From contig JACSVZ010000007.1 in the NCBI GenBank assembly GCA_014706295.1, positions 61,391,475-61,455,474 on the forward strand: a stretch of 64,000 bases of DNA, in the 5' to 3' direction. Position numbers and translations under genes: made by a program. Position 1 is the stretch's first letter; every line of letters begins with the position of its first letter. Below are positions 1-12,779 of the stretch, piece after piece. The DNA comes from Lycocorax pyrrhopterus obiensis (Eukaryota > Chordata > Aves > Passeriformes > Paradisaeidae). The notes beneath the pieces were generated by a model that did no database searches, was not told the DNA's origin, and worked only from the letters and a program-made list of their open reading frames with translations.

Positions 1-3000
1 ATCTTTGCAGGTGTTTCCTTATTTGTACCTGCTAAAAGGGAATACTCCTCTGCAGGGACTCCTTTTGCACTCCTGTGACTAATATTTCTGTAACTAAAAT
101 AGTTCAGTTCTGGATTTATAACCGTGTACAAACATCATTTGGAAGCTGGCGCTAACTTTTTCTGAGCTACAAACGCATCCTTATGACACACATTAGCCAT
201 TTTTATGCAGAATTTGTGTACTGTCACTTACTTACCAGAATTTTTGACTTAATGTCTTCTCAATTTTGAAAACTACTCCCTGGAAGCATTTGTTTGGTAT
301 TAAAAAATCAAAATCCTTGTACAGCAAATCCATCCATTTATCTTTCCATCGAGTCCATGTGAACTGTCTCAAATTCTTGGAACTAATTTTTGTCATTCCA
401 GTAATTCCTCAGTTGCCTGAGTCAATCTTTCTAAATTTCAGGGCAAAGCTTTGACTGTCCAGTTCTCATGCTAATACAGTCTCACAGGAACTAGCTGATA
501 ACTAAGGGCTGAACTACAACTCTGGTTCCTCTTGTACCAGATTTCTTCTTGCATCTCTCTTCTGACACTGTTGAGAAGTTTACCTCTGTTCATTTCCTGT
601 TATCTGAACACCTGGTGATACTGTGTGCCTTTCATTTGTTAGCTTTAAAAGGACTTGAGAATTTTACACTGCCACTTCTTACAAATTTGGTAAAAACTTT
701 GTTAAAGAATCCAAGTAATATTTGTTCCTAGTGCCTCGTGCTGCAGTTGACATCTGTTAAAACACAAAGCCAACCTCATTTTCTTTGAAATTCCAATCAT
801 CTGCTCCATTTGTAGGAGTCAGGAGGTTAAAGCTTTTCATGATAATGAACAATTTATAAAAGTCTTTTGTTGTAAAAGTTGGCCACACATAGCTTTTTTG
901 AGTACTTTAATTACAATCTCTAACTTTCTTAACGGCTTTTTGGTCAAAATTACATTCCAGATGAAGCTTTTGCATAAGTGATCATTTGATTTTCATCTAC
1001 TTAACGGTTCATCTCTTTGAAACAGCAAATCTAATGTGAAAATAGTATTTAACTTTTATAAATGACCAGTCTTTTTACAGGTCTGTTTTATATTGAATAG
1101 AGTAGTTGTCTGATGTGGGACACGTTCAGCCCGTGCCGTGGCAGGAGGAGCACTCATGGGACAGTCTCTCCCTATCTTGCTCGTGAGTGTTTGTTGTGCT
1201 ACTGAACAAGTATCTGCGTAAGAGCAGCTTCCTGTTGATAACATACCTTAAAATACGGCTGCCCCAACTAATCTACTCGCTGGGAAGGAATGCAGTGTTA
1301 AATTTGGAGGCCAGTATTTCATGCTGTGAAACCTTTGCTGAAAGTGGGGTTATTTTTCATTTGTCAACATAGGCTGTGTTAGTGTTAAAACACTAATTCC
1401 TGCAAGATCACAAGGAATTCATTTGCAAAGGTCCTCAGTGTTGGTAAATCTCTTCTTAGTTTGATGTTATTGCTCATTTATTTGTATATAAATCTGACTT
1501 GAGAGGAGCTTTTCCAAATACACGTTGGAATGATCCAATTAAATTGATCTTTTGGTGTGGGAAAGAAGTGCTTGTAATTAAATTTCTGTGTTAACATACT
1601 GAACTGGAAAAACAATTTCATTTCCCTGGACGAGAAAATGTTGATTATGAAACTGTTGCTTGATCATTCTGTACTGCAGATCAATAAAAACAATGTCTTT
1701 TGTGACACACATTGTATAAATAAGACTTTGGCTTAAAGGATTGTGTCATTCCAAGCATCAGTCTGGAAACAGCAAGAATCTCTTTTGAGGTTTTTTTGGG
1801 ATTGTACTAAAGGTGAGGCATGTCAAAGTACAGTGTGGGCGAGAGGGAAGCTTCTGCTTGGAATGTTCAGCTTGATTTGCAGTGGGGAAAAACTGGATTA
1901 ATCATGTCTGTTGTACTTTGTACACTGGTGGGCTGCCAGCAGCCAACTGCTGCCTGCACAGGTCTGCACAAAAATAACTGTACAAGAGGCCTGTATCAGG
2001 AGGGAAGGGAGGAGCTGCTGCATGAAATGATCGAATTTGACCTTTCATCTCTGGATTGCTCCACCTTCTGCCAAGGAAACATTGCTCCTTACAGCTGAAT
2101 CTTCAGCCGAGTTCTTCCACTTCACATGTTCTCGTGCCTCACTTAAGCACTTTCTGCCTTGGGTGCTGCCTCTCCAGCCTTGCAGGAAGCAAACAGATCC
2201 TCATGAGAGTGTTAAAGCCCAGTTTCTCCTGAAAGGTGCTGTTGATGCTGCTCAGCCCACCAGTATGACGCTTCAGCCAGCCCTGCCTGGCAGCTGTTCC
2301 TCCCTCCCCTGGCTGAGCTGTGGAAGCAGCTGCAGGTACTGGGAGGACGTGTGTGCAGAGGGTGTTTGCTGTTCCAGCCTTGTTTGTGTTCTCCTTGGTC
2401 TTAATGCAGTGTTTTGACACAACTGGCTGCTGCTAATTGTCCTGGGCTCTTGAGATGCAGGTAGTGCTAACACTTGATTAAACAAAGACATCATTATGTC
2501 CAGGTCTTTCCTGCACAAATAATCCTTGTTTTCATAACATCCTTTCCCCACCTTATCTGTAGAACTGTGTGTTCTGTGCTGCTGCCCCCCCTGGGCTCAG
2601 TGGGAGGCAGATGAGTCCATGTTCAGGCCAGTATGTTCCAGCTGGGCTTTGCTGGTGAGTTGCCCATCTGTAATCACACATTTCTCTTGAATTTTCAGAC
2701 CTCTAAAGAGAGAATCTAAAGGACAACATGAATTAACCTAGAGGAGCCTTTGTAGCTAACGGTCTGAGAGTCAGCATTTTCCATTGGGAGCTCCTATTTT
2801 CCAGGAGTTAGTACGTTGGCCATAAAATCCCTGGTCTGGAGTTAAAGGTCTCTCCAAGGGAGACTTCCGCCACAATTAATCAGGTTTGCTTTAAATATTG
2901 ACTAGATGGCTGGGATACAGCTCTTGTAATCCTATTCATTGATGGTAAACGGAATTAAAGCATGAGTTTGCATGTCAGCCCATGAAATAGACTTGTAGTG

Positions 3001-3610
3001 TTTTGAATATTTTTAACAAAAAATGTAAATGCTGGTATTTGATGGTTTAAGTGTATTTCTAATATCATGAATACTGTTCTGATCTATTAAAGGAGGCAAT
3101 AATGCAGGTGTTGACACCTTTTTCACTTCTCCAAAGGAGCATCTTTTGCATTTGTACCAGGATTCCATTTTTGTATCTTTAACTGTAAAATAGCTGGTCC
3201 AGAAACTATGTTAAACTGATGACAGGGGTCTGACTCAAATAGGCACAAGCAACAGAATTCAATTCCTTACTTCAGTGCATTCCAAAAATAAATATCATGC
3301 AACATTTTTTTTATATATACATGTAGTGACTGTGAAATGGAGCCGTGGTGGGACATGAGAAGGGGCTCAGTGAAACTCTTGTGTTTGTTCTGTGGTTCAG
3401 ACTTGTCTTAAAAGGTCTGAGAGGTTCACGGCCAGATTTGAGAATTTGGCAGTTCCATGAAAATACCAGTAACCAGTACAATTTCCATACGCTCTTAAGT
3501 GTCTGCTACTTCACATTGCATGTTTACTTTAAACCAAATCTTTTTTTGCTAAGCATGGTGCTTGTATTGGTTTAAATAAAATGTTTCATTAAGAGGTTGT
3601 GTTGCCTTGT
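1..3610 (+). other. AT-rich non-coding DNA, possible GMFB 3' UTR
   Basis: No coding exon was recognised. AATAAA occurs at 1683-1688 and 3575-3580. The second is followed by a GT/T-rich stretch (GAGGTTGTGTTGCCTTGTTT), a convincing 3'-end arrangement. In vertebrates GMFB lies upstream of CNIH1 on the same strand, so its 3' UTR would be expected here. That assignment rests on gene order only. Confidence 0.35.
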
Positions 3611-3625
3611 TTTAATTGCAAAGTG
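3575..3625 (+). promoter_or_regulatory. Polyadenylation signal with downstream GT-rich element
   Basis: TTTAAATAAAATG followed 15-40 bases later by GT- and T-rich sequence. It probably ends the transcript entering from the left. Confidence 0.45.
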
Positions 3626-4977
3626 GTTCCTGTCTGATAGGGAAGATCTGGTAATGCTTGGTATGACCTTCCTCCTCAGCTTCCTGGAGTTTGCTTTGGA
3701 CTTGTAGCATATCATCAGTCTTGAGTGCTCCCTCATTTGCTGTTCTACCTAAAATAATTCCTGTTTCCATCTATGTGATGGGGAGGAGAGGAGCTGCTGG
3801 AATACTGCAGGGAACTGCTGTGCTGTGCTGCTTTGCACCTTTGTGTCACAGACCTCCCACTGCCTCCAGGTGAGGTGCAAGGCAGCGTGGGGCTCGATGT
3901 CAGTCTGGAGTGTCGCATAAAATTCCCTGTTCCACCTCTTCCACGAGGCCAAGGCTCCTGGCAGAACCTGGAGCTGTGCAATACAATACAGAGAGCAGGT
4001 GCCCCCTGAACAGTGTCAGAGTAGCTGTCAAGGAGACAGAGGAACTTAGTCCTTTTACCTTCCCACAGTTGTTGGCTCATCTCCTGCCCAAGAGACCACT
4101 GCATTAATTTGATCTAAGCACTCCTTTTCTGCCTTCTTGCTGTTTCATGCTGTTATGATCTTTGGAGATTTTGATTCCTTTATTGTTGAAAAAACTGCCA
4201 ACTGTAATCCAAGGAATTCAGCTTCCGTACCTGACATAGATTGTTTCTGCCAACACTGAAGAACAGCATTAATAGGCCACAGATTAGACATGACAGAAAT
4301 AAACCCCTTTGCTCCCAGGTGAGAGAACTCTGTGAAGGAGAAAATGCACAGCTGCTTCAGCACATCTGGCTCCTGAATGGCATCTCTGTCACTGAGATGG
4401 CAAAATCTGTTGCCAAAAGCTCAGGGAAGTAAAAGCTGCTGTGGGAGAAGAATGGTTCTCCAGAAAAGGAGATTTAAAAAAAAAGGAATAAATAGCTCTC
4501 CCATGGGAGAGGGTCACCTGTTGTGTCCTGTGGCATTCTCTGCTGGTCACTGAGTGTGCTTTGCTAGGAAATGGGCAACAGTTTATTGGTACTGCCACAT
4601 CACAGGCAGTAAGAACAACAGCAGAATAAAGAAAATTGCCAGGAGATCCAGGGATATGAAGTGAGGGCAGCTGCTTCCATTCAGGAAAGGTCATTGGCTT
4701 CTAATAGTTATGATGGAAAGGTCAGTTGAGCGGTGATTAAAATCAAAGCAAGAGAGGGAGTAAGAATCAAAATGGGAAACGTCTGCACAGCAGGACAAAC
4801 CTGCAGTGTACCTGCAGCCCGAGTATCTCGCAGCTGGTGCTTTCCCTTCCAGGTGTGTGAAGAGACGGCTTGCCCAGGGCTGGGAGTTTGCTAAGGAGAT
4901 CCCACGGCTTGGCAGGGTGTCTGGGAATAATACGGAGAAGAGGAGAGCTGTAGTTTGTTCTAGAGGAGCTGGAAGAG

Positions 4978-5135
4978 GAATCATAGGATGGTTTGGGTTG
5001 GAAGGGACCTTAACTACTATCCAGTTCCACCTCTGCCAAGGGCAGGGACACCTTCCACTATCCCAGGTTGCTCCAAGCCCCGTCCAACCTGGCCTGGAAC
5101 ACTTTTAGTGATGGAAGCTGGGGCAATTGCTGTCT
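4978..5135 (-). mobile_element. CR1 LINE 3' fragment
   Basis: It reads antisense on the + strand: ATCATAGGATGGTTTGGGTT, then CCTTCCACTATCCCAGGTTG, then CCAACCTGGCCTGGAACAC. These are the 3'-most 150 bases of CR1, truncated at the 5' side. Confidence 0.9.
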
Positions 5136-5558
5136 GTGTGTAACAGAGCATGTGAGTATGCCTGTGCCTACTGTTCCATGGGTTATGGGATTGATTGGAA
5201 TACCAGCTGGCTCCCCCAAGCTCCTCACCTGCTCCTCACAGGTGAAGTTCTTGCAACTTCTTTTTGGTGCAACTTGTTTAGGTGCAGGTGAGGGTGGGAA
5301 GCCAAGCACAGGCAGGTGAGATTCTGATACGGTGCCATTGAGAGGCAGAATGGATATTGAGCAGCCTTGAGAGGGAGGGCTGGTGGGGCTGTGGGAAGGA
5401 CATGAGGTGCTCCTTGGGTGTAAGAGTGGTTGGAATTTGTTCAGCTGTGCTCCTGTATGGCAGGGGTGAGGATTTAAGGTGCACCTCACCCCTTGGAACA
5501 AAACTGAAGATGTGGCAGGTGGGTCATCCCCTGCACAGGTTAGTTGGCACAGTTGTGT

Positions 5559-6025
5559 TGATGCCTTTTCCTGGTCTTAAAATCAAGAGTCAAACACGGT
5601 TAGAAGGGAAAAAGGGATTTTACCTTGGTATTTATTTTATTTTAAGGATCCTTAGGTGCACTACGTCCAGGTCAAATGCACCTCAATGCCCTCTGCCAAT
5701 GCCCACCCCCAAAAGATTTGGTCTAACATTATAGGTCTTACTAATTAGCATATTTATCAAAAATTCCCCAACGAGAGGCTCGAGTGAGCCCCCCCTCCCC
5801 ATGGAACCTTCCCCTGGATGGTTCTATCTCAGTTTACAAAATGTGTTCTGGAGAGGACCTTGGTGTCTGGGCACACTGATCCCTAACTACGAAGCTTCTA
5901 AAATGTTGAGTCTCCTATCTTAACAAACTAGGCCAAGAATGTAGGCTAAAAGCATTAAGAATACAGAAATTGTAAAAAGGTATAAAAGGGGTTTAAAAGA
6001 AAAGGCAAAAATCATCATGGCATCA
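5559..6025 (-). mobile_element. Solo LTR (467 bp) of an endogenous retrovirus-like element
   Basis: The segment starts TGATGCC and ends GGCATCA, a perfect 7-bp inverted repeat with TG...CA termini. It is flanked by a 4-bp direct repeat, GTGT (5555-5558 and 6026-6029). On the - strand a TATA-like TTTTATACC lies near the beginning and AATAAA motifs lie near the far end, the order expected of an LTR, so sense is taken as minus. No internal retroviral sequence or second LTR is present, so it is a recombination remnant. A 4-bp duplication is commonest among class I (ERV1-type) elements. The family was not identified. Confidence 0.7.
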
Positions 6026-6829
6026 GTGTCAGCTGCAGTTTTGGTGATGTACTACAAGGTCTAAAAAAATTAAGCTCAGCTTCCTGTGGGAAAGCCTGCA
6101 CAGAGGGGCTTATAAATGCTGGAGAGCTTGGATTTGGCTTCTACACATGTAACTCCAGTTTGGTTACATTCTCTGCAGGGGCTTCCCTTAGGGCAGGTAA
6201 CTGCTTCTCTGTGGCAGCAAAGGAAGAAGAGCTGTGGAGGTGATGTCATTTGTTCCCACCTCCTCCAGAAGGGAATTGAGCCCAGGGAATTGGTCCTGTA
6301 TGCTGAGCTGGCCTTGAGGCTGGTCTGAGCACACAGTTTAAATGATAAACTCTGCTGGGGAAGAGAGAATTTTTCTGAGATCTGAGAGGCAGCCCTGGTG
6401 TTCTTGAAGAGCAGCCTTGAACTGCCAGACATGCAGGTGTATAGGTTCCTACAGAATAGCAGGGAAAAGGAGTTGTAGTTCTCAAAATACATATCTGGGA
6501 TCAACATCCTGGGGAATTGGCATCCTCTCTGTGGGCTGCAGAGTAAGGGAGTGGACTGGCTTGGTTTGGCTGTGTTCAAGGCATTGGAAATGTCAATTCC
6601 AGCATTGTTTTAATAAACACAGTTCTGAAGTACAAGGATCCCTGGCTTTAGCTTTTAATTTTTTCAATTAATACACATTTGTATTTGGCAGGTTTCTATA
6701 TTGAAACGTTGAGCATAAGGCTGAGCAATTGCATACCTGAAGTTTTCTATTAACACCAAATTTTCATTTTGTGGGAAGCAGCAAAGGGTGAAATACTGAA
6801 CAGTGAATATTCTCTAGTGGTGGTTAGGA

Positions 6830-7296
6830 CACTGCTGGCATGTCATCGACCTGTTGGAGCGAGTCCACAGGAGGCCACCAAGTTGATCAGAGAGATAGAG
6901 CACCTCTGCTGTGACAAAAGACTGACAGAATTGGGATTGTTCAGCCTGGAGAAGAGAAGGCTTCCAGCACCTGGAAGGAGCCTACAAGAAAGATGGAGAG
7001 AGAATATTTACAGGGGCCTGGAGTACCAGGACAAGGGGGAATGGCTTCAAAAGAGTAGGTTTAGATTGAATACCTGAAGGAAATTTTTCCCTATGAGGGT
7101 GGTGAGGCCCTGGCACAGATTATCCAGAGAAGCTGTGGCTGCCCCATCCCTGGAAGTGTCCAAGGCCAGGTTGGACGGGGCTTGGAGCAACCTGGGATAG
7201 TGGAAGGTGTCTCTGCCTAGGGCAGGGGGATTGGAACCAGATGATCTTTAAGGTTCCTTTAAACCCAAACCATTCTGGGATTCCATGATTCTAAGT
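6830..7296 (+). mobile_element. CR1 LINE 3' fragment (about 465 bp)
   Basis: It starts in the segment AGGCCACCAAGTTGATCAGA and continues through TCAGCCTGGAGAAGAGAAGG to the 3' UTR. It ends CATTCTGGGATTCCATGATT, the CR1 tail repeat. Confidence 0.9.
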
Positions 7297-9114
7297 TCAC
7301 ATCAGTGTAAACTTGGGCACTGTTCCCCTCCCAGGTCTTGTAGGCTTTTTTCCGTATCTGCTGTTCCTTTGGGTGCTGTTAAGATGCTGTGATCCTGTGT
7401 GGATAACAGGCTGTCTGATGCTGTGTGTATGGGCAGCACCCTGGTAGTCTGTCTAACCTCCCTGTCTTTTCTCTAGCCATGAAGGGAGGGGGATGATTTC
7501 AATGCATTTGCATAGATGTGGTTAATCAGAGTGGCCCATTGTGTCCCACCGCGGGGGGATCGTCTCCTCCAGACTGTCCTGTCGTGTTTCATTCTTTCAA
7601 GGACTGCAAACACACTCTGGGTTAACCCTGTTCACCTCTGGAGCAGTGTGAGGTGTCTCCTACAGAACGTGATGGAGCTCGGCTGAAACTCCCCTGACAG
7701 CTCTCACAGCTCCTCAGCAGGGGACAGAGGGGAGACAGGAGCAATTATCATCCAGAGGGACTCTGAATGCAGAACAGATGTAAACACTGGGAAAACAGCA
7801 CTCTGTCTTTCACGGCAAATTTACTCCTGCGACGGGAAGTCCCATCCAGGCTGTTTGAAAGGCACACACTGTTACCCCGTTCCTGCTGTTCTGTGCCATG
7901 AGTCCCATGAATGCAGTTTCTCTTCCCTTTCCTGCGGCCCTCAGCTCAGCAATTAATATAATGCACCCTTGAAATCCTTCTGTCAAACAGCAGCTGGTGT
8001 TGTCACCTCGTTTCTGGGGAAAACTGGAAGACAGCAGAAGAAAATGGGGCAGAAAACATTCAGTAGAAAGGGAAAGGGACACCAGCCATCTTGTACTTTC
8101 AGTGAGCCTTAGAGGATGGAAGTAGAGCAAAAATCAGGGGTTATTGTCCCCATGGAGCTGAAGAAGGAACAAGAGAGATCTAGCGTTTCTTCAAAATGTC
8201 TAATTTTAAATATCTATTGTTGGAAAATGCTGCTTGATAATTGGAAGGAGAACGTGCCCGCCTTGCTCACAACTGCAGTCTGCCTGGCCATCTGCTCTGC
8301 CAGCAACAAATCCTGGATTGATCTGTGAGTGTGATTAATTCAGCAAGGACGGCGGGATCAAGGGATCAGCCAGAGACAATATTTATACCCTACCTCCAAC
8401 TGTGAATGTGCAATTGTTTGGTTCAAGAGTACAAAACAAATTGTATAGCTGTATTACTGAGAGAATAGAAAAATAGAAGCGTCCACTCAACAGCCCTTCT
8501 TTCCTTGGATGGCCCCATTCCAGGGTCTGTAAGTCCAGTTTAATATAAGCCCCCCTTCCCTGTCTGGGAGGTGAACTAAGCCATTCTCATCTACAGAAAA
8601 CTTCTGCATCTTTAGTGTTGCTGCCTCATTCCTGTGGTTTAGTCCTAAAACCTTGGAGGTACTGGCTCTGTGCCCTCATCCACACGGCCCGTGGATGTGG
8701 AGTGTGAGCCAGCCACTCCACCCAGCTCCCCGTGCCTGAGGTTACTGGTGGGAGAACTGGTGCGGACACAGGGACCGAGTGGAGCTGGGCTTTAAATATC
8801 AAGAACAACCAGTGGGGTGGATTTCTAGCACTGGTACAGCTTTGAGCTGATTTGATAATACGGATGTAGCTGGAGAGATCAAAAGCAAGATTTGTGAAGG
8901 AATTTAGATGTGGATGGAGGCTTTTGAAATCCAATTTAGTGTGATTCAAGTGCATAAATACACATTGGGCCTGAAGGTGCCATACTCACGGCCACAAGGA
9001 ATGTCTGTGGGAGAACAGGAAGACAAGTCAGAGCCCTCCACAGCTTATTTTTTCTGATACAAAGCTGAAGTTGTGTGTATCTTGCCTCCTTTTGAGCAGA
9101 AACAATAAGGATGT

Positions 9115-9264
9115 TAATCCCTGGAAGTGTTCCAGGCCAGGCTGGATGGGGCTTGGAGCAACCTGGTCTAGTGGAAGGTGTCCCTGCCCATGGCAGGGGG
9201 TGGAACTGGGTGATTTTAAGGTTCCTTCCAACTCACGCCATTCTGGGATTCTGGGATTCTAAGA
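9115..9264 (+). mobile_element. CR1 LINE 3' fragment
   Basis: Contains CCCTGGAAGTGTTCCAGGCC and GTGTCCCTGCCCATGGCAGG. Ends with two tail repeats (ATTCTGGG ATTCTGGG ATTCTAAG). Confidence 0.9.
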
Positions 9265-10007
9265 GATACAGACTAAGGGTGACATTTTTGGAGTCACCAC
9301 TGCTACAGCTAGGCTAATGCAGAATGTTTTGGAAAATCCCCCTCTTTGTTGATGAGCAGCCAAATCCTGAAATGAATTTTTTTTTTTTTTTAATACAACT
9401 CTTGGTCCCTTTTCCTGTCCACACACTGTTATCATGCTCAGAATTGTGCAGAAAGCCATTAACAGGAGCTCTACCCAGCATGAGAAAAACAAACCCTGTT
9501 ATTATGAGGACAGGTTGAGTATTCAGTATTTAGCCTATTAAATGAAAACTGTTGCCATCTGACCGTGAATGTTGGAGGGATTGAGGCCGCGGGTGGATTC
9601 TGTAATGAGTCGTGGTGAGATGCCTGGCAGAGCCCGTGTTTTGAAATGGGATTTTAAATGTGATTGTTTCTCTTGAGACTGGCTTTCATGTGCAATGGAA
9701 TTTATAATGTTAATTTGTTTATGTGATCACTACTAAATGGGAGAGCCTAAGCAAGGATTCTGGAAGTGAGTTAATTAGTGCAACAGGAAAGGGTATTTGC
9801 CGGTGTGGAAGGGGAGTTGGGGCACTTGCAAGTGCAGGGATCTGTTCATGCTGCTGATCAAAGACTGAACCAATGTCTGTTAGTGGATAAAGGAGGTAAG
9901 TGGGTGAGGAGTTCTGTGCTCTTGCTGCTCCTGATGTGTATTTACAGGTGTGCAGGAAGGTGACCTTGGCTGGACTCTGTTACAGATACTCAGAGAGTCT
10001 CTGCTAA

Positions 10008-10330
10008 ATTCACAGAATCCCAGGATGGATTGGATTGGAAGGGTCCTTAAAGCTCATCTCATTCCACCCCCTGCCATGGGCAGGGACACCTTCCACTATC
10101 CCAGGTTGCTCCAAGCCCTGTCCAACCTGGCCTTGAACACTTCCAGGGATCCAGGGGCAGCCACAGCTTCTCTGTGCCAGGGCTTCACCACCCTCACAGG
10201 AAGGATTTCCTCCCAGTATCCCATCTAACCCTGCCCTCTATCAATTTGAAGCCATTCCTCCTTGTCCTGTCACTCAATGCCTGTATAAAAAGTCCCTCCC
10301 CCTCCTTTTTATGAGCCCCTTAAACTGTAG
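10008..10330 (-). mobile_element. CR1 LINE 3' fragment (about 320 bp)
   Basis: Antisense copy from CACAGAATCCCAGGATGGAT through CACCACCCTCACAGGAAGGA to the AAAAAGTCCCTCCCCCTCC block. Confidence 0.92.
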
Positions 10331-11801
10331 ATAAATATTCGGTTTTTCCTTTCCTTAAAACCCAGTAAGCCAAGTCTATTAAAGTCAGCGGGATTTTTAT
10401 TGCCAAGTTCAATAGTATTAGATTTCTCCTTGATATCTATAACTGAAATGACAATTTTTAATGTTGAAGGATGTGGTTAACCTGTGCATTTTTACCGTGA
10501 TAATTCAGAGAAATTGCTCCATAATCTTTCCTCACAGCTCTCTGCCAAAATCTTCCTCATGAACAGCCTGTCACACACTGAATTATGACTGATTATATGG
10601 CTGTTTTCCGATAAGGACAAGTACTTGAGGGGGATTTAAGATGAAGTGAACAGACACTGACATTTTCCCTGGGGATTCCAATCAGGATTAAACTCAGTGT
10701 GTCCAGACTAATGGGAAAGTGCATTAAGGGCTGTGGGCCATCTCCAGAGCTCCTCTGTGCCTTCCTGACATTGTTTACAAAGTTTAATCAGAGAAAATAC
10801 TCAGTCATTGTTTGATTTGAGATCCCAAATGAATGTGAAATAAGAATTAATTAGACCCTTTTCTACAGAATTTGCTTTTCACTTCCTTTCGTGTTGTCTT
10901 AACAAAAACAATCTATGATACAAGAAATCCTTCAGTGCACAAATCTTTGTCGTGCAAGATTACAGCTGCTTCCGCATTTCCTGACAGGATAATTGCAGTT
11001 AAATGGTATGCCAGCACCCGAGGGAATAAAACGCTGCATTCCTTGAGGCAGAACCAGGATTAATTGCAAATGCAAGTATGTGGCTGACACACCTTTTTAC
11101 TTCTGATACTGCACACCCCTGTTGCACAACATTTTGATGTACAAGGAATCATCAAATACAGAAGTATCTACCTTGAATGGATCAAACTGCAGTGGAAAAC
11201 CAGCATTCCTCAGCCTCAAGGTGTAAGAGGATCTCTGCACACATCCTCTGTTTCTCTACCTCCCACAGCTCTTCTAATGCAAACTGGCCTCCTGGACGGC
11301 TTTGGAAAAGCCTGAACCAGAGAGTTTGAATGCTGCATGCCAGGTTTTCCAGCAGAGTCCAGTCCAATGGCTGTGGGAATAAGTGTGCCTGTGCAGCTCA
11401 AGGGTACTCCAAGTAAGAAATAAACAATTTGCTAATAAATAAGGCTAAAGAAGCACCAAGTTATATGAAGAAAGCTAAGTTATTGCAGAGGAATTGCAGA
11501 AATCATTGTTTCTGGCTCCTCAGGAGCGAGGGATGAGGAGTGGTTGGGAGGTGGCTGCGATGCACTGCCAGGGCCTCTCTTCCTATAACCACATCCTGTC
11601 AGCCTGAGCTGGAAGGAAACCACAACAGACTCAGCCCTTACTGATGTTCTCACTGCCCGGTGGTTGTCTTGTCCATCCCTCTTGCAAAGCGATGGGAAGG
11701 CTCCTGGAACAGAGCTGGGAATGGCTCAGAACAGCTCTCTGGGCTGCAGTACTCACCCCACACTCTCCTGGCCTTGTGTTGTCTTACCTTCTAATTAATC
11801 T

Positions 11802-11895
11802 CAGAATCACAGACCGGTTTGGGTTGGAAGAGTCCTCAAACCCCGTCTTGTTCCAACACCATGCCATGGGCCAGGACACCCTCCACTAGAACAGG
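11802..11895 (-). mobile_element. CR1 LINE 3' end, short
   Basis: Antisense; AGAATCACAGACCGGTTTGG through CCATGCCATGGGCCAGGACA. Only the last 90 or so bases of CR1 remain. Confidence 0.8.
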
Positions 11896-12514
11896 GCTCA
11901 TCTTCACTAAAATTTATTTTAAAATCTGTTTTCTGGGTTTCACATCAAAGTTTCATGGGTCATAATGACACCGCAGTGGCTTTATTGGGAGCAGTTTGTG
12001 GACAAGATGAGTGATTTTATACTGAAACATCAACTTTATCTTTGCAACAGCTGATTTCCTAAAGACTGCTCATTTGCTACAGTTTTTCCTGTATTTTGGT
12101 GAAGGAAATAAAGTTTCTGCTCATCTCTCATTGTGACACTCCATTAATTGTGTATAAAGCTTTCCAGCAGATAACACCGGAAAATATTATTTCATTTGGC
12201 AGCTGTTGGTTTTATGGAAGTCATCCCTCACTCTGCTCCAGAGGAAATGATTGCAAGCAATGTCACCCCGGCTTGCCTTTACTGCATGGTGTCACTGCTT
12301 AAACTGAAACTTTTACATGACCCTTTGGAAGGAGAGTGGGGTGATCTTCTCCTCAAACTCTTTTCTCATCTTGCTGTTTCCAAGTTGTATCGATTTGGGA
12401 TTGTATGACCAGCCTTCCCTTCCCCTGGGCACACACAGCACAGCCTTCTCCAGCATTTCTTCCTAAATTAGCCATTTCCCTTTTCTACAGATGTAGCTTG
12501 TGCTGAGCAGGGAA

Positions 12515-12775
12515 TCTTACATGGTCAGGTAGGGATAGGACATGGGGGAATGGATGTAAACTAAAAGAGGGAAGATTTAGATGAGGTATTAGGAAGAAAT
12601 TCTTCCTGTTGAGGGTGGTGAGGCCCTGGCATGAATTGCAGAGAAAAGCTGTGGCTGCCCCATCCCTGGAAGTGTTCAAGGCCAGGTTGGACAGGTCTAG
12701 TGGAAGGTGTACCTGCCCATGGCACTAGGCTGAAAATTGATAGCTTTTAAGTTCCTTTTCAACACAAACTCCTGG
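12515..12775 (+). mobile_element. CR1 LINE 3' fragment
   Basis: It contains the characteristic CR1 3' UTR blocks (GAGGGTGGTGAGGCCCTGGC, AAGCTGTGGCTGCCCCATCC, TGGAAGTGTTCAAGGCCAGG). About 20 bases around GGGCTTGGAGCAACCTGG are missing. It lies directly upstream of the 1-kb CR1 copy in the same orientation. Confidence 0.85.
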
Positions 12776-12779
12776 AAAA

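Larger units (their letters stand above)
3626..12514. other. Intergenic DNA upstream of CNIH1
   Basis: Apart from the CR1 copies and the solo LTR listed separately, no exon, RNA gene or clear regulatory array was recognised. GC content is moderate. Reading frames are short and lack family similarity that I can see. An octamer-like ATGCATTTGCAT lies near 7504. Confidence 0.6.
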
